From positions 186,001 to 250,000 of the forward strand of contig JAURWC010000020.1 in assembly GCA_030655135.1 (NCBI GenBank): a stretch of DNA of 64,000 bases, in the 5' to 3' direction. Origin of the DNA: Hyphomicrobiaceae bacterium (GTDB lineage Bacteria; Pseudomonadota; Alphaproteobacteria; Rhizobiales; Hyphomicrobiaceae). Within the stretch, counting starts at the first letter, position 1. Each line of letters opens with the position of its first letter. Under the pieces are notes generated by a model. It made no database searches and was not told where the DNA came from. It saw only the letters and a list, made by a program, of their open reading frames with translations. Below, piece by piece: positions 26,731-37,736 of this stretch. The translations under genes and the position numbers were made by a program.

Positions 26731-27504
26731 ATGCTGAAGAACCGCATTATTCCCTGCCTCGACGTCAAGGACGGCCGCGTCGTCAAAGGCGTGAATTTCG
26801 TCGGGCTGATCGACGCCGGCGATCCCGTCGAGGCTGCGGCCGCGTATGACGCAGCCGGCGCCGACGAGCTGTGCTTCCTCGACATCACGGCCAGCCACGA
26901 AAACCGCGACACGATCTTCGATATCGTGGAGCGCACGGCCGAGCGCTGCTTCATGCCGCTGACAGTCGGCGGCGGCGTACGCAGCGTCGACGACATCCGC
27001 AAGTTGCTGGAGGCAGGCGCCGACAAGGTCTCGATCAACACCGCCGCCGTCACGCGCCGGGAGTTCGTGCGCGAAGGCTCGGAGAAGTTTGGGGCGCAGT
27101 GCATCGTCGTCGCCAGCGACGCCAACCAGGTATCAGCGGCCGGCGAGGCCGATCGCTGGGAGATCTTCACCCACGGTGGGCGCAAGCCGACCGGGCTCGA
27201 CGCGATCGCCTACGCACGCGAAGTCGTGGCATTGGGCGCGGGAGAGCTGCTGTTGACGTCGATGGATCGCGACGGCACGAAGGCAGGATTCGATATCGCA
27301 TTGACGCGAGCCGTGGCCGATGCCGTGCCCGTACCGGTGATCGCTTCGGGCGGGGTTGGAAATCTTGACCATCTCGTCGACGGGATCGTCAGCGGGCACG
27401 CCAGCGCTGTTCTTGCAGCGTCGATCTTTCATTTCGGCACCTACACGATCGGCGAAGCGAAGTCGCACATGGCTGCTGCCGGCGTGCCGATGCGGATGGA
27501 TTAG
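26731..27504 (+). CDS. hisF: Imidazole glycerol phosphate synthase cyclase subunit HisF
   Basis: HisF takes ammonia from HisH and closes the imidazole ring. The 257 residues show [20 protein letters not shown] with Asp11, [29 protein letters not shown] with the second catalytic Asp near 130, and [12 protein letters not shown]. It is directly behind hisA. hisH, hisB and hisE are not in the window. The gene converges with the AraC-type regulator, overlapping its 3' end by 4 bases. Confidence 0.97.
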   Translation: MLKNRIIPCLDVKDGRVVKGVNFVGLIDAGDPVEAAAAYDAAGADELCFLDITASHENRDTIFDIVERTAERCFMPLTVGGGVRSVDDIRKLLEAGADKVSINTAAVTRREFVREGSEKFGAQCIVVASDANQVSAAGEADRWEIFTHGGRKPTGLDAIAYAREVVALGAGELLLTSMDRDGTKAGFDIALTRAVADAVPVPVIASGGVGNLDHLVDGIVSGHASAVLAASIFHFGTYTIGEAKSHMAAAGVPMRMD

Positions 27505-28463
27505 CCGCGGAGCTTCTGTATCTCCGGACGGGATTCGCTGGGAGACATGCCGTAGGCCTGCCTGAACCGCCGGCTGAAATGCGAGGGGTCGGAAAAACCC
27601 CACGACAGGGCTATCTCGGTGATCGAGCGATGTAGTTGATTGGGGTCTCCAAGCAGACGACGGCACTGCTCCAGCCGCCGGTCGAGTATGTAGCGAGCCA
27701 CCGACGTCCCCTGCTCGGACAGTAACTGGCTGGCGTAGCGCACGCTGATGCCCGCGGCCTTGGCAACCTGGCCGGCATTCAGGCTCGGATCACTCAAGTT
27801 CGTGTCGATCGCGGCACGCAGGGCGGCCAGGCCGGTTTCCTTTGCCGACGACAGCATGGCCCGAGCCCCCGTTGTCTGCGCGAGCAGCGCCATCGCGAAC
27901 AGGTCGAGTGCGTGCTCGGCTACCTGCGCGGCAGCCCTCTCCTGTGCAATGGGCAGGCGATCTGGAAGCATGGCCAGGAAGCCGCTGGCAATCCCACCCA
28001 GAGAGCTTCCGGCCGGAACCACGATAGCGGTGAGCCCAATCGTTGGTCCCATGCGCTGCGTGATGGCTCGCATTGGAACCTTAAGAACCAGGATCGTACC
28101 CTTCTCGCGCAAATACAGCTCGTAGGGCTTCTGCGCGTCCAGGATCGTGAGGTCACCAGGATCCGTCCGGCACTCGCGCCCGCCTTGGCGCCAAATCGAG
28201 CTTCCAGTCTGCTGGCGGCAGAGAAAGCACGAGGCGGGCGAGGCGTCTGTGATATGGCGCTGTTCGCGAACGAAGTGGGCCGGATTAGATTGCAAGATCG
28301 TAGTTTCGATGTCGCCGAGTTTCGATGCCTCAATCGACACATCAAACATAATCGATTTGTCGGGATTGCACTGATGCCCGGCGTAAAGTTTCGCTGCTAT
28401 ATCGTACCAACTCGCAAGCCGGTCGCGTGGATGATAATCCGTGGCGAGAAAGACTTTTTGCAT
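27501..28463 (-). CDS. AraC-family transcriptional regulator
   Basis: The ATG at 28463 gives 320 residues. The N-terminal part resembles the AraC-binding-like domain of FeaR-type regulators ([34 protein letters not shown]). The C-terminal 100 residues form the two helix-turn-helix AraC domain ([47 protein letters not shown]). The effector is unknown. It is divergent from a GntR regulator across 157 bases. No catabolic gene is adjacent. Confidence 0.9.
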   Translation of the reverse strand: MQKVFLATDYHPRDRLASWYDIAAKLYAGHQCNPDKSIMFDVSIEASKLGDIETTILQSNPAHFVREQRHITDASPASCFLCRQQTGSSIWRQGGRECRTDPGDLTILDAQKPYELYLREKGTILVLKVPMRAITQRMGPTIGLTAIVVPAGSSLGGIASGFLAMLPDRLPIAQERAAAQVAEHALDLFAMALLAQTTGARAMLSSAKETGLAALRAAIDTNLSDPSLNAGQVAKAAGISVRYASQLLSEQGTSVARYILDRRLEQCRRLLGDPNQLHRSITEIALSWGFSDPSHFSRRFRQAYGMSPSESRPEIQKLRG

Positions 28464-28620
28464 TTCAATCACCGTTAGTGCCGCGGCAGCACAGCGATAG
28501 TGCCGGAACAACCGAGCAACAATTCAATATCGCAGATAATACTTCTATTAAACGCAGTCTGTCTGTTTTCGTACAAAGATCATTTTATTTCCCCAAGAGG
28601 TTCACCGGACAATCCTTGCA

Positions 28621-29364
28621 ATGCATAATGCGAAAAACGTTGCAGCAAACATATTCGAAACGCGTCCGCTCTATCTGCAGGTCCATGGGAGATTGCTAGG
28701 CTTCCTCACGGATGCGACCTGGAAGCCGGGTCAGATGATTCCCAACGAGATCGAACTCGCGCGGGATTTTGGCGTCAGCGTCGGCACCATGCGCAAGGCG
28801 TTGCAGACGTTGACCGATCAGGGCTTACTCGTGCGCCGCCAAGGCCGGGGCACGTTCGTTGCGCAAGCGCAGGCTCTCGACGCTGCACCGCTCGACAACG
28901 TACGGAATGCGCGCGACGAGCCGCTGCAATGGCAGTTGCAGAGTAGTCAGCTCGATGCCGCTGTTGCCACAGATCACGAGCTTTCGGCGCTTGAGCTAAG
29001 CGAGGGCGAGCGCGTGTTCCGGCTCCAGCGCGTACTGCGGAATTCGGCGACGACATCGACGATGCTGGAGCACTGCGTTCTGCCAGAGAAGAGATTCGCG
29101 GGCCTCGATTCGGATAGCGAGGCACACAAGCTCCCTGTCGGCCAATTGGGCCGGCGTTACGGCATTCTCGTCGGCCCCGGCGCGGAGCACGTCGAGATGC
29201 ATATTGCGGACACCCGGGAGGCAGCGCTGCTCGATGTGACGCGTGGCGACGCGCTCCTAAAGCTGGTGCGAATCGCGAGGAGTTTGGATGGCGTTCCGGT
29301 TGAATTCCGCGTCGCCTTTTGCAACCTGCGGATGGGTTCTACCTATCTCAACCGCATTCGATGA
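28621..29364 (+). CDS. GntR/HutC-family transcriptional regulator
   Basis: This 247-residue regulator has an N-terminal winged helix (PLYLQVHGRLLGFLTDATWK; ELARDFGVSVGTMRKALQTL; GLLVRRQGRGTFVA) and a C-terminal UTRA effector domain (ERVFRLQRVLR; LLKLVRIARSLDGVPVEF). This is the HutC/FarR subgroup. No good ribosome site precedes the ATG at 28621. It is divergent from the AraC gene and converges with the M20 peptidase gene. The ligand cannot be predicted. Confidence 0.9.
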   Translation: MHNAKNVAANIFETRPLYLQVHGRLLGFLTDATWKPGQMIPNEIELARDFGVSVGTMRKALQTLTDQGLLVRRQGRGTFVAQAQALDAAPLDNVRNARDEPLQWQLQSSQLDAAVATDHELSALELSEGERVFRLQRVLRNSATTSTMLEHCVLPEKRFAGLDSDSEAHKLPVGQLGRRYGILVGPGAEHVEMHIADTREAALLDVTRGDALLKLVRIARSLDGVPVEFRVAFCNLRMGSTYLNRIR

Positions 29365-29429
29365 AACTCACTCGAAACAATCGAATGCTGTTCACTCTAT
29401 TCTTTGTAGAATAGCAGTTTGAACGCGCT

Positions 29430-30824
29430 TTAGGCTTTTGCCAACGCTGCGAGAATTCGCGCCCAACTGCGGGCACCCTTCTTAAAGGATGACACGTTGT
29501 ATTTTTCGTTTGGCGAATGGATCCGGTCATCGTCAAGCCCATAACCGATCAGCAAGCTGTCCATTCCCAATACATCTTTGAATGATGTGACGATCGGAAT
29601 TGAGCCGCCGCAGCCCATCAGCACAGCCGGACGTTCCCACTCATCTTCGAGCGCCCGGGAGGCGGCCTTGACAGCTTTCGATGCCGTATCAAAGCCGATC
29701 GCTGCGCTTGCGCGGACGCCGATGAACTCGGCCGTGCAGTCGGCCGGCAAGTTCGCCGTCACGAAGGCGTGGACTGCATCAATCACTTTGTCCGGGTCCT
29801 GGCCAGGGACGAGGCGGCAAGTGATTTTCACCGAAGCCTTGGAGGGAATAACGGTTTTCGAGCCCGCGCCCTGGTAGCCGCCTGTGATGCCATTGAATTC
29901 GATCGTCGGCCGCGACCACAACTGCTCGATCACCGTGCGCCCTTTTTCGCCGGCTGGCGTCGTCAGACCAACGGAAGCGAGAAACGGATCGCCGGCGGCG
30001 TCCAGCGAGGCCCACTGCTCAGCCTGGGCACGCGACGGGGCCACGACGCCGTCGTAGAAGCCGGGAACGGCGATGCGGCCGTCGTCGTCGTGCATGGCCG
30101 CCATGACCTTGGCCAGGGCACGAATCGGATTGATCGCCGGGCCGCCGTACATGCCGGAGTGCAGGTCGCGCGAAGGGCCCGTCACGATCACTTCCGTGGA
30201 GGCGAGGCCGCGCAGCATCGTGGTGATGGCCGGGGTGTCCTTGTCCCACTGGCCCGTGTCGCAGACCAGGACAAGGCCGGCTTTCAACTCGGCGCCCGCT
30301 TCGTCGAGGAAGGCGGGCAGCGACGGCGAACCGCACTCTTCCTCGCCTTCCAGCATCACGGAGACCTGCAGCGGCAGGCTGCCGGTGACGTCGCGCCAGG
30401 CGCGAACGGCCTCGAAGAAGGTCGACAGCTGGCCTTTGTTGTCCTGCGCCCCGCGGGCCACGATGACAGGACCGTTGGCTTTCTCGGTGACGATGTGCGG
30501 TTCGAACGGCGGCGCGTGCCACAGCTCGAGCGGATCTGGCGGCTGCACGTCGTAGTGGCCGTAGAACAGCACGTGAGGCGATCCGGCGGGCGCGCTGTGA
30601 TCATGACCTATAACCATCGGATGACCGGTCGTCGGCCGTACCGAAGCCTCGAAGCCCAGGTCGCGCAATTCTTCTGCGCACCATTCGGCCGCCGACAAGC
30701 ATTGCTGCGTGTAGGCTGGATCAGTCGAGATGCTGGGGATGCGCAGAAGTTCGAACAGGCGCGTGAGCGCCGCATCCGAATTCGCCTCGAGTGCGCTGAG
30801 GACGTCAGGGAGATGGTCGGTCAT
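29430..30824 (-). CDS. M20-family metallopeptidase (dipeptidase-like)
   Basis: This 464-residue zinc enzyme belongs to the M20/M25/M40 family. Metal-binding residues are visible: H90 and D92 in [11 protein letters not shown]128 in [10 protein letters not shown], and the catalytic Glu pair in [10 protein letters not shown]. The dimerisation domain has [11 protein letters not shown]. Length and sequence fit the dipeptidase (CNDP-like) branch rather than ArgE or DapE. It lies 2 bases downstream of the DoxX gene, so the two share a transcript. Confidence 0.9.
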   Translation of the reverse strand: MTDHLPDVLSALEANSDAALTRLFELLRIPSISTDPAYTQQCLSAAEWCAEELRDLGFEASVRPTTGHPMVIGHDHSAPAGSPHVLFYGHYDVQPPDPLELWHAPPFEPHIVTEKANGPVIVARGAQDNKGQLSTFFEAVRAWRDVTGSLPLQVSVMLEGEEECGSPSLPAFLDEAGAELKAGLVLVCDTGQWDKDTPAITTMLRGLASTEVIVTGPSRDLHSGMYGGPAINPIRALAKVMAAMHDDDGRIAVPGFYDGVVAPSRAQAEQWASLDAAGDPFLASVGLTTPAGEKGRTVIEQLWSRPTIEFNGITGGYQGAGSKTVIPSKASVKITCRLVPGQDPDKVIDAVHAFVTANLPADCTAEFIGVRASAAIGFDTASKAVKAASRALEDEWERPAVLMGCGGSIPIVTSFKDVLGMDSLLIGYGLDDDRIHSPNEKYNVSSFKKGARSWARILAALAKA

Positions 30825-30826
30825 GA

Positions 30827-31201
30827 TCAGTCACGAACCGCCCAGGCGCCCGGGCCGTTGGCAAACAGCAGCAACAGTCCGCCAGCAATAGCCAGGTTTT
30901 TCATAAAGGCGACGGCTTGCATCTGGTCGGCGAAGTTGGTGTGAAAGATCAGTGCCGCGACGACGCTGAAGATCGCCAGCCCCAGCGCTGCCCAGCGCGA
31001 GAACAATCCGAAAAGGATGGCGAGACCGCCGCCAAGCTCCAACGCGATGACGGCGGGCAGCATGAAGCCGGGAACGCCCTGACTGGCCATGTATTGCAGC
31101 GTGCCGTCATAACCGCCGATCTTCTGGTAGCCGGCGGTTATGAAGATCGCCGATAAGAGAACGCGCGCAACAAGGCTGATAAGAGCGTGCTGGCTCGACA
31201 T
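30827..31201 (-). CDS. DoxX-family membrane protein
   Basis: This 124-residue protein has four hydrophobic segments and DoxX motifs ([50 protein letters not shown]). DoxX proteins are small membrane proteins with roles in redox or quinone chemistry, mostly uncharacterised. It lies between dxs (30 bases upstream) and the M20 gene (2 bases downstream) on the same strand. Confidence 0.88.
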   Translation of the reverse strand: MSSQHALISLVARVLLSAIFITAGYQKIGGYDGTLQYMASQGVPGFMLPAVIALELGGGLAILFGLFSRWAALGLAIFSVVAALIFHTNFADQMQAVAFMKNLAIAGGLLLLFANGPGAWAVRD

Positions 31202-31231
31202 GGCATTCCTTCCCTAGGGAGACGACGGGTT

Positions 31232-33145
31232 TTACGCGCGGCTTGCTTCGGGCTTCAGAACGTCGCGGCCCAGCGCGGCAAGCGCCTGGCTCACAATACC
31301 CGCGGCGCCCAGCCCCGCAAGCTCGTACATGCGCTCGGGCTTGTCATGATCGATGAACACATCGGGCAGAACCATGGGGCGCACCTTGAGGCCGCGATCG
31401 AGCAGGCCGGACTGCGCAAGGTAGTGCAGGACGTGGCTGCCAAATCCGCCGACCGAGCCTTCCTCGATCGTGATCAGCACTTCGTGATTGGTCGCCAGAC
31501 GCCGTACCAGATCGGTGTCGAGCGGCTTCATGAAGCGCGCGTCGGCAACTGTTGCCGATAGCCCGAACGTGGCCAACTGATCCGCCGCGGCAAGGCATTC
31601 GCCCAGACGTGTTCCAATCGACAGCAGCGCTACAGCCGAGCCCTCGCGCAGGATGCGGCCTTTGCCGATCTCCAGTGGAATACCTTCGGCAGGCATCTCG
31701 ACGCCGAAACCCTCGCCGCGAGGATACCGGAACGCGCAGGGCCGGTCGTCGATGGCGGCGGCTGTCGCCACCATGTGTTTCAGCTCAGCCTCGTCCGCTG
31801 CCGCCATGATGACGAATTCCGGCAGGCAGCCGAGGTAGGCCAGATCGAATGAGCCGGCGTGCGTCGCGCCATCGGCACCGACGAGGCCGGCACGATCGAT
31901 GGCGAAGCGCACGGGCAGCTTCTGGATCGCCACGTCGTGGATGACCTGGTCGTAGGCGCGCTGCAGGAAGGTGGAGTAGATGGCGGCGAACGGCTTCAGG
32001 CCCTCGGTGGCCAGACCCGCGGCGAACGTCACCGCGTGCTGCTCGGCGATGCCGACGTCGAATGTGCGGTCGGGAAATTCCTTGCCGAACAGATCCAGGC
32101 CCGTTCCGTCCGGCATCGCGGCCGTGATGGCGACGATCTTCTTGTCCTTGCGGGCCTCGGCGATGAGGCTGTCGGCGAACACGCGCGTGTACGTCGGCGC
32201 GTTCGGCTTCGGCTTTACCTGCGCGCCGGTGACGACGTTGAACTTGGCAACGCCGTGGTATTTGTCGTCGGACGCTTCGGCGGGCCCGTAGCCCTTGCCC
32301 TTCTTGGTGACGACGTGCACGAGGATGGGGCCTTGCTTGGTGTCGCGAACGTTCTTCAGCACCGGCAGCAGGTGATTGAAGTCGTGGCCATCGATGGGGC
32401 CGACGTAATAGAAGCCCAGTTCCTCGAACCAGGCACCGCCCTGCCACAGATGGCGCGTGTATTCCTCCATGCGGGCGGCGCGCCGTTCCCAGCTCTTGGG
32501 CAGGCGCCGCGCGAGTTGCTTGGCAAAATCGCGCATGTAGAGATAGGTGCCGCTGGACGTGACACGGGCGAGATAGGCCGACAGAGCGCCAGTGGGCGGC
32601 GCGATCGACATGTCGTTGTCGTTCAAGATGACGATCAGGCGCTCGTTGCGGGCGCCGGCGTTGTTCATCGCCTCGTAGGCCATGCCGGCGCTCATTGCGC
32701 CGTCGCCGATGACGGCAACGACGTTGTTGTCGCCCTCAGACAGGTCGCGCGCGACCGCCATGCCGAGGCCGGCCGAGATCGATGTTGAGGAATGCGCGGC
32801 CCCAAAGGGGTCGTATTCGCTTTCGGTGCGGCGGGTGAAGCCAGACAGGCCGCCGCCCATGCGCAGCGTGCGGATGCGGTCGCGCCGGCCGGTGAGGATC
32901 TTGTGGGGATAGGCCTGATGGCCGACGTCCCAGATGAGGCGGTCGCGCGGCGTGTCGAACACCCAGTGCAGCGCTACCGTCAGCTCGACCACGCCGAGGC
33001 CGGCGCCGAGGTGGCCGCCGGTCACCGACACGGCGTCGATCATCTCGGTCCGCAATTCGTCGGCGAGTTGGCGAAGATCCTGCTCGGGCAGCAACCGAAG
33101 GTCTTCCGGCGTCTTCACGCCATCAAGGAGCGGCGTTTTGCTCAC
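31232..33145 (-). CDS. dxs: 1-deoxy-D-xylulose-5-phosphate synthase
   Basis: Dxs condenses pyruvate and glyceraldehyde 3-phosphate in the first step of the MEP isoprenoid pathway. The GTG at 33145, with GGAGGA about 8 bases upstream, gives 637 residues, the usual family size. A longer frame upstream is antisense to tonB and non-coding. Motifs are [29 protein letters not shown] (thiamine diphosphate), the catalytic [12 protein letters not shown], and YPRGEG. It is probably first in an operon with DoxX and the M20 gene. Confidence 0.96.
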   Translation of the reverse strand: MSKTPLLDGVKTPEDLRLLPEQDLRQLADELRTEMIDAVSVTGGHLGAGLGVVELTVALHWVFDTPRDRLIWDVGHQAYPHKILTGRRDRIRTLRMGGGLSGFTRRTESEYDPFGAAHSSTSISAGLGMAVARDLSEGDNNVVAVIGDGAMSAGMAYEAMNNAGARNERLIVILNDNDMSIAPPTGALSAYLARVTSSGTYLYMRDFAKQLARRLPKSWERRAARMEEYTRHLWQGGAWFEELGFYYVGPIDGHDFNHLLPVLKNVRDTKQGPILVHVVTKKGKGYGPAEASDDKYHGVAKFNVVTGAQVKPKPNAPTYTRVFADSLIAEARKDKKIVAITAAMPDGTGLDLFGKEFPDRTFDVGIAEQHAVTFAAGLATEGLKPFAAIYSTFLQRAYDQVIHDVAIQKLPVRFAIDRAGLVGADGATHAGSFDLAYLGCLPEFVIMAAADEAELKHMVATAAAIDDRPCAFRYPRGEGFGVEMPAEGIPLEIGKGRILREGSAVALLSIGTRLGECLAAADQLATFGLSATVADARFMKPLDTDLVRRLATNHEVLITIEEGSVGGFGSHVLHYLAQSGLLDRGLKVRPMVLPDVFIDHDKPERMYELAGLGAAGIVSQALAALGRDVLKPEASRA

Positions 33146-33220
33146 AGTTAAGTTATCCTCCGGGCAAGACCTGTCACAACCTAGCGCCAATCCTCGTCCA
33201 GACCAAGATTTAAGCAGGGA

Positions 33221-34258
33221 ATGAGGCTGCGGCGCAGCGTTGCGGCCATGGGAGCTAGAGACCACCCGGTGGGAGCGGAAGACCAGGAGACGACGGCGGA
33301 ATCGGCTGAAATGGCGGCGGATGCGGCGGCTTCGTCCGGACTGCCTGAGGAGCGGCGTGACCCGCTGCCGCGAGCCACGAGCTCCGATCGGCTTTTGTGG
33401 GCGGGAGCGGCCATCGCGGTCATCGCCCATTTGGCACCGTTTCTGTATCTGGGCGAACCCGATCCCATGGGGGACGGCGTGCTGACGGAGGCGATCGCCG
33501 TCGAACTCGTCGACAAGGCCGTATTGGAGGGCAAGGACCAAACGCCGGCGTCGGCTCCGGTTGCTGCCAGCCCCCCGCCGCAACCGGCGCCGCAGACGCA
33601 ATCGCCGCCAGGGCCGCCGCAGAAGCCGCAGCAGGCCGTCCCGCCATCGCCGCCACCGGCACCACCCGTAGCGGCTAAGCCGGCTCCGGAACTGCCGAAG
33701 GCCGAGGCCATGCCACCGCCGAAGACGCTTCCTGCGTTTGCAGGAGAGGATGCGGCTGCCAGGCCAAAGGGGCAGGTGGACCGCAAGGACGCCAAGCGGA
33801 CGGAAGACACGAAGGCGGCCGAGCCAAAGCAGGCTGCGAAGCCCGACGAGACCGAGGCAAAGCCGCGCGCGCCACAGCCACAGCGGCCACCGCCGCAAAA
33901 GGCCGTGCCGCCACAGGCACCCCCGCAGGCTCAGCCGAGTGTGAAAGCAGCGCCTGCACGCGATCCCAGCCTGCCGGCTCTGGCGAAATCAGGAGAGGTG
34001 AGCCAGTTGGCCAAGCAGGTCGTTGCCGCGCTTGCCAAGGCCAAGCCGAGCGCCCCGGGCGTTAAGGGCAGCGTGACCGTTACGGTCGTCGTTGCGTTCG
34101 GCGGCGGCGTGCGCACGGCGAAGGTGACCGGCTCGAGCGGCCGGGAGGATCTCGACAAGCTGGCGCTGGACGCGGCGAAGAAAGCGAAGCTTCCGCCGCC
34201 ACCGCCGGACGTCACGACGGACGACCTGTTCTACGATGTGGAATACAAGTTCGAGTGA
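33221..34258 (+). CDS. TonB-like energy transducer
   Basis: This 345-residue protein has a single transmembrane segment around 60-77 ([20 protein letters not shown]), a long Pro/Ala/Lys-rich periplasmic linker (about 110-250), and a C-terminal TonB-like domain ([38 protein letters not shown]). TonB links proton motive force to outer-membrane receptors. exbB/exbD are not adjacent. The start at 33221 has no clear ribosome site; an ATG at 33248 is the alternative. It is divergent from dxs and convergent with the desaturase. Confidence 0.82.
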   Translation: MRLRRSVAAMGARDHPVGAEDQETTAESAEMAADAAASSGLPEERRDPLPRATSSDRLLWAGAAIAVIAHLAPFLYLGEPDPMGDGVLTEAIAVELVDKAVLEGKDQTPASAPVAASPPPQPAPQTQSPPGPPQKPQQAVPPSPPPAPPVAAKPAPELPKAEAMPPPKTLPAFAGEDAAARPKGQVDRKDAKRTEDTKAAEPKQAAKPDETEAKPRAPQPQRPPPQKAVPPQAPPQAQPSVKAAPARDPSLPALAKSGEVSQLAKQVVAALAKAKPSAPGVKGSVTVTVVVAFGGGVRTAKVTGSSGREDLDKLALDAAKKAKLPPPPPDVTTDDLFYDVEYKFE

Positions 34259-34265
34259 GGGGGCC

Positions 34266-34287
34266 GCCGGCCGGTTACTCGGCCGGC
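34266..34287. terminator. Hairpin between tonB and desaturase
   Basis: GCCGGCCG and CGGCCGGC form an 8-bp GC stem around a 6-base loop, overlapping the desaturase stop codon. Convergent position suggests a terminator, but there is no T-run, so this is weak. Confidence 0.35.
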
Positions 34288-35186
34288 ACCGGCACCTTCT
34301 CGGTCGTGCCCTCGGACATCATCTTGCGCGTTTCGGCAATGCGGCGCTCGGGCATCGCGAACAAGTTGCGTGCGAGGCCGACCTTCGCCAGACCTGCTAT
34401 GAGCCACTTCGTCGGATCGAAGTCAAACTTGCCGACGCCGTGGCGATAGTCGCGCGGGAAGGCGTGGTGGTAGTTGTGATACTGCTCGCCCAGCGTGAAA
34501 GGGAACCACCACACGTCGCGCGCAGTGACCTCGTGCGTCCAAGGGCGCTTGCCCCAGACATGGCACACAGAGTTCACGGCATAGACCATATGGCTGGTGA
34601 TCGTCAGGCGCAGGCCGGAGAGCAACAGGCCACCCCACCACGGCGCGCCGCATGCGAGGCCGATGGCGATCGGAATGGCGATGTTGACCGTGAAGCTCAG
34701 CGGCCAATACCAACGTTCCTGCCACGCGATGACAGGATGGTTTTCGAGGCGCGGCGGAAGCTCGATCTTCGGCAGAGGAGCCAAGATGATCCACTCGTAG
34801 TGGGCCCACCAGAAGCCTTCCTCAATGTTGTGCGGATCGTCTTCGCTATCCGTGTGGGCGTGATGCTTGATGTGCGTGGAAATCCATTGGCGCGCCGGCA
34901 TCTGGATACAGAACGTGGAGCACACGGCGAGAATGTATTCGACGGACCGCGCATATTGCACGGCGTTGTGCGTCCAAGCGCGGTGGTAGAGCGCGGTGAT
35001 ACCGAAGCCCCCCAGAAAATACCCTACGACGTGGTAAGCGATCTCAGGGCTGTCGGCGCCATAGAAGTACAGATACGGTATGCAGGCGAGTGCCAGCGCA
35101 TGCATGATGCTGAGGAAAATGACGGCTGGGAGCTGGATGACCAGATCGCGCTGTGTCAGTCGTTCGGCCGGTGTTGCGCGCTCCAA
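34275..35186 (-). CDS. Acyl-CoA/fatty acid delta-9-type desaturase
   Basis: This 303-residue membrane di-iron enzyme has the three histidine boxes of the family: HRAWTH (68-73), HIKHH (105-109) and HNYHH near 237. Hydrophobic segments flank them (LPAVIFLSIMHALALACIPY; FTVNIAIPIAIGLACG). It introduces a double bond into membrane fatty acids. The bla-distal cfa gene at 44 kb could act on such unsaturated chains. The next gene upstream, xseB, is 263 bases away, with nothing recognisable between them. Confidence 0.9.
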   Translation of the reverse strand: MERATPAERLTQRDLVIQLPAVIFLSIMHALALACIPYLYFYGADSPEIAYHVVGYFLGGFGITALYHRAWTHNAVQYARSVEYILAVCSTFCIQMPARQWISTHIKHHAHTDSEDDPHNIEEGFWWAHYEWIILAPLPKIELPPRLENHPVIAWQERWYWPLSFTVNIAIPIAIGLACGAPWWGGLLLSGLRLTITSHMVYAVNSVCHVWGKRPWTHEVTARDVWWFPFTLGEQYHNYHHAFPRDYRHGVGKFDFDPTKWLIAGLAKVGLARNLFAMPERRIAETRKMMSEGTTEKVPVPAE

Positions 35187-35449
35187 ATGTAGCTCCCTTT
35201 ATGCAAAGCCAGCTGCCGACGCTGACATAATCGCCCTGAATTAGGCGGCTGGCATGTATCACACCTGACGCCCGTGAGTGAATCAATTCGGGATTGCGTA
35301 CAGGTGAATTGCGGCGCGGGATGCGTGTTCCACCTGCATCAGTGTGCCAACCAAGCGTATTTGGTCGCGGCAAATTGGCCGTCCGTGCGCCAGGGCGCGG
35401 AATTTCTTGATTATTTTCCGCAAGTCCTGCGCGCGCGGCGGCACGATGT

Positions 35450-35716
35450 TTATTTGTCTGCGTCGAGCTTTGTCGTCCCGCTAGGGCTGCCGTCGGCGGC
35501 AAAAGTCAGTTTTTCCACTTTTGCTTCCGCCTGCTTCAAAAGGCGGTCGCAGTGGTCCCGTAGCTGTTCGCCACGCTCGTAGATGGCGATGCTCTCTTCC
35601 AACTCGACATCGCCGCGTTCCAGACGCCCGACGATCGCCTCAAGCTCCTTCAGGGCGCGCTCGAAGCTCATGTCCTTGATGTCGGCGTGGTTTGTTACGG
35701 GTTTGCCGTTGCTCAT
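35450..35716 (-). CDS. xseB: Exodeoxyribonuclease VII small subunit
   Basis: XseB partners XseA to degrade single-stranded DNA. The ATG at 35716 gives 88 residues. The core is typical: MSFERALKELEAIVGRLERG, DVELEESIAIYERGEQLRDH and CDRLLKQAEAKVEKL. It follows the histone-deacetylase-like gene with 68 bases between, an order seen in many rhizobial relatives, where dxs usually follows xseB. Here a desaturase and tonB lie between xseB and dxs. Confidence 0.93.
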   Translation of the reverse strand: MSNGKPVTNHADIKDMSFERALKELEAIVGRLERGDVELEESIAIYERGEQLRDHCDRLLKQAEAKVEKLTFAADGSPSGTTKLDADK

Positions 35717-35784
35717 TCTTTCACGTCCTCGCGGCTTGCGACCTGTGCCTAGCCCGTCCGGCACGGCTTGTCACCCCGGCTGGG

Positions 35785-36729
35785 TCAGGTGCCTGCGTCC
35801 ATGAGCTTTTTGACGTGCACGCCAACCGATTTAGAGAGGCCTTCCAGGTCGTATCCGCCTTCCAGCATCGAAACGATTCGGCCGTTTGCGTGTTTGGCCG
35901 CAACCTTGGCGAGTTCTTCCGTGGCCCAGCCGAAGTCCTCTTCGACCAGTTGCAGGCCGCCCAGCGGGTCGCGACGGTGTGCGTCGAAGCCGGCGGAGAT
36001 AATCACCAGGTCAGGCGCATGATTGCGCAGCGGCTTGAGAATGCGCTCCGAAAAGGCGTCGCGGAACGTCGCCCCGTCGTCGCCCGCGCGCAGCGGCGCG
36101 TTCCAGATGTTGCCGGCGCCGGTCTCGTGCAAGGCACCTGAGCCGGGAAACAGCGGCATCTGGTGTGTCGAGCCGTAGAACAGGTCCTTGTCCGACCAAA
36201 AGATGTCCTGCGTGCCGTTGCCGTGGTGCACGTCGAAATCGACGACGGCGACACGTTCGGCTCCGTGCTTGGCGCGCGCGTACAGGCCGGCGATGGCTGC
36301 GTTGGAAAAAAAGCAGAAGCCCATCACGCGATCGCGCTCGGCGTGGTGGCCCGGAGGGCGAACCTCGCAGAAGGCATTGGCAGCCGACTTCGTCATGACC
36401 TGGTCGACGGCTTCCAGGCCGGCGCCGACTGCGCGCAGGGCCGCTTCCCAGGTCGCCGCCGACATGACCGTGTCGGGATCGAGGTGCGCGGGTAGCTGAC
36501 CCTTGCCGGCCGCGGTGGCGCGGACCTTCTCCAGGTGGTCCTTCGAATGCGCGAGAAGGATGTATTCCTCGGCGTCATCGCGCAGCGGCGCTTCCGTGCG
36601 CTTCAACCCGGAGAACAGATCGTGCGCCAGAACCTTGTCGATAGCGCGGATACGATCTGCGCGTTCGGGATGGCCGGGGCCTGTATCGTGCTCGACGAAG
36701 ATCGGGTGCGTCAGAAGCAGGGTGGTCAT
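35785..36729 (-). CDS. Histone-deacetylase-like (acetylpolyamine/acylamide) hydrolase
   Basis: This 314-residue zinc hydrolase has the full active site of the family: H128-H129 in RPPGHHAERD, zinc ligands D166 and H168 in DFDVHHGNG, D249 in SAGFDAH, and Y293 in LEGGYDL. Bacterial members remove acyl groups from polyamines or other amines; the substrate is unknown here. It lies 13 bases downstream of an SDR gene and upstream of xseB. Confidence 0.92.
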   Translation of the reverse strand: MTTLLLTHPIFVEHDTGPGHPERADRIRAIDKVLAHDLFSGLKRTEAPLRDDAEEYILLAHSKDHLEKVRATAAGKGQLPAHLDPDTVMSAATWEAALRAVGAGLEAVDQVMTKSAANAFCEVRPPGHHAERDRVMGFCFFSNAAIAGLYARAKHGAERVAVVDFDVHHGNGTQDIFWSDKDLFYGSTHQMPLFPGSGALHETGAGNIWNAPLRAGDDGATFRDAFSERILKPLRNHAPDLVIISAGFDAHRRDPLGGLQLVEEDFGWATEELAKVAAKHANGRIVSMLEGGYDLEGLSKSVGVHVKKLMDAGT

Positions 36730-36742
36730 GCGAGATGGCGCC

Positions 36743-37627
36743 TCATTTCAACATCGACAGGCGCGCGAGCTGCACGCCGGGTGGCGGCAGGCTATCGGCG
36801 GGTACGAAGAAATCGGGCGCCAGGGGCACCGTGGCGTCAAGGCGATACTTTTCGAAGTCGGTCACGCCGCCCGTGCCGTGCAGGAACGTGTCGTCGATCA
36901 GGAAATTGCCGGAGAAGCTTTTGGCGGGCTGCGTGAATATGAGATACGCGGCATCAGCCAAAATCTCAGGCGTCCGGCTCATGCGCGCAAGCTTGTCGCC
37001 CGCGCCTGGAATGTTGGACAGCGCGGCCGTGGCAATCGTGGTACGAGGCCACAGGGCATTGACGGCGACGCCGTCCTTCTTCAGCTCTTCCGCCAACCCG
37101 AGCACGCTGAGGCTCATGCCGTACTTCGCGATCGAATAGGCGACATGCCCGGCAAACCACTTGGCTTGCATATCCAGCGGCGGCGACAGCATCAGGATGT
37201 GCGGATTGTCCGACTTGCGCAGAAATGGCAGGCAGACTTTCGACGTCAGCAGCGTTCCGCGCGTGTTGATGCCGAACATCAGGTCGAAACGCTTGAAGTC
37301 CTGCTGGTCGATGGGCGTCAGCGAGATCGCCGAGGCGTTGTTGACGCAAATATCGATGCCGCCAAATGTCTCGGCCGTCTTGGCAACGGCGGCCTCGACC
37401 TGCTCCTCGTAGCGGATATCGCACATCAGCGGCAGGGCCTTGCCGCCCGCCTTTTCGATCTCGGCCGCGGCGGTGTGGATGGTGCCTTCCAGCTTGGGAT
37501 GGGGCTCTGCCGTCTTGGCGGCTATGGCGACGTTGGCGCCGTCGCGTGCAGCGCGCAGCGCGATGGCCAGGCCGATGCCGCGACTGGCGCCGGTGATGAA
37601 GAGCGTCTTGCCTTTCAGGCTAGCCAT
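36743..37627 (-). CDS. Short-chain dehydrogenase/reductase (HSDL2-like)
   Basis: The ATG at 37627 gives 294 residues. It has the SDR Rossmann motif TGASRGIGLAIALRAA, NNASA, and the catalytic YSIAK. The C-terminal region (FSGNFLIDDTFLHGTGGVTD) resembles the hydroxysteroid dehydrogenase-like 2 branch, linked to lipid metabolism. The substrate cannot be named. It is probably co-transcribed with the deacetylase-like gene. Confidence 0.88.
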   Translation of the reverse strand: MASLKGKTLFITGASRGIGLAIALRAARDGANVAIAAKTAEPHPKLEGTIHTAAAEIEKAGGKALPLMCDIRYEEQVEAAVAKTAETFGGIDICVNNASAISLTPIDQQDFKRFDLMFGINTRGTLLTSKVCLPFLRKSDNPHILMLSPPLDMQAKWFAGHVAYSIAKYGMSLSVLGLAEELKKDGVAVNALWPRTTIATAALSNIPGAGDKLARMSRTPEILADAAYLIFTQPAKSFSGNFLIDDTFLHGTGGVTDFEKYRLDATVPLAPDFFVPADSLPPPGVQLARLSMLK

Positions 37628-37736
37628 CGGTGGTCGTCTCCCTGATGCCGTTCCGGCTTTTGATGTGTTGCGCCGGATCGGACCGGCCGCAATCAGCGTT
37701 GGCCCTAGTGTAAAACGGAAACGGCGGAGAAAGCCA

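Noticed and set aside
33146-33898. An N-terminal extension of Dxs of some 250 residues
   Set aside because: It is antisense to tonB. The GTG at 33145 with a good ribosome site gives the normal Dxs length.
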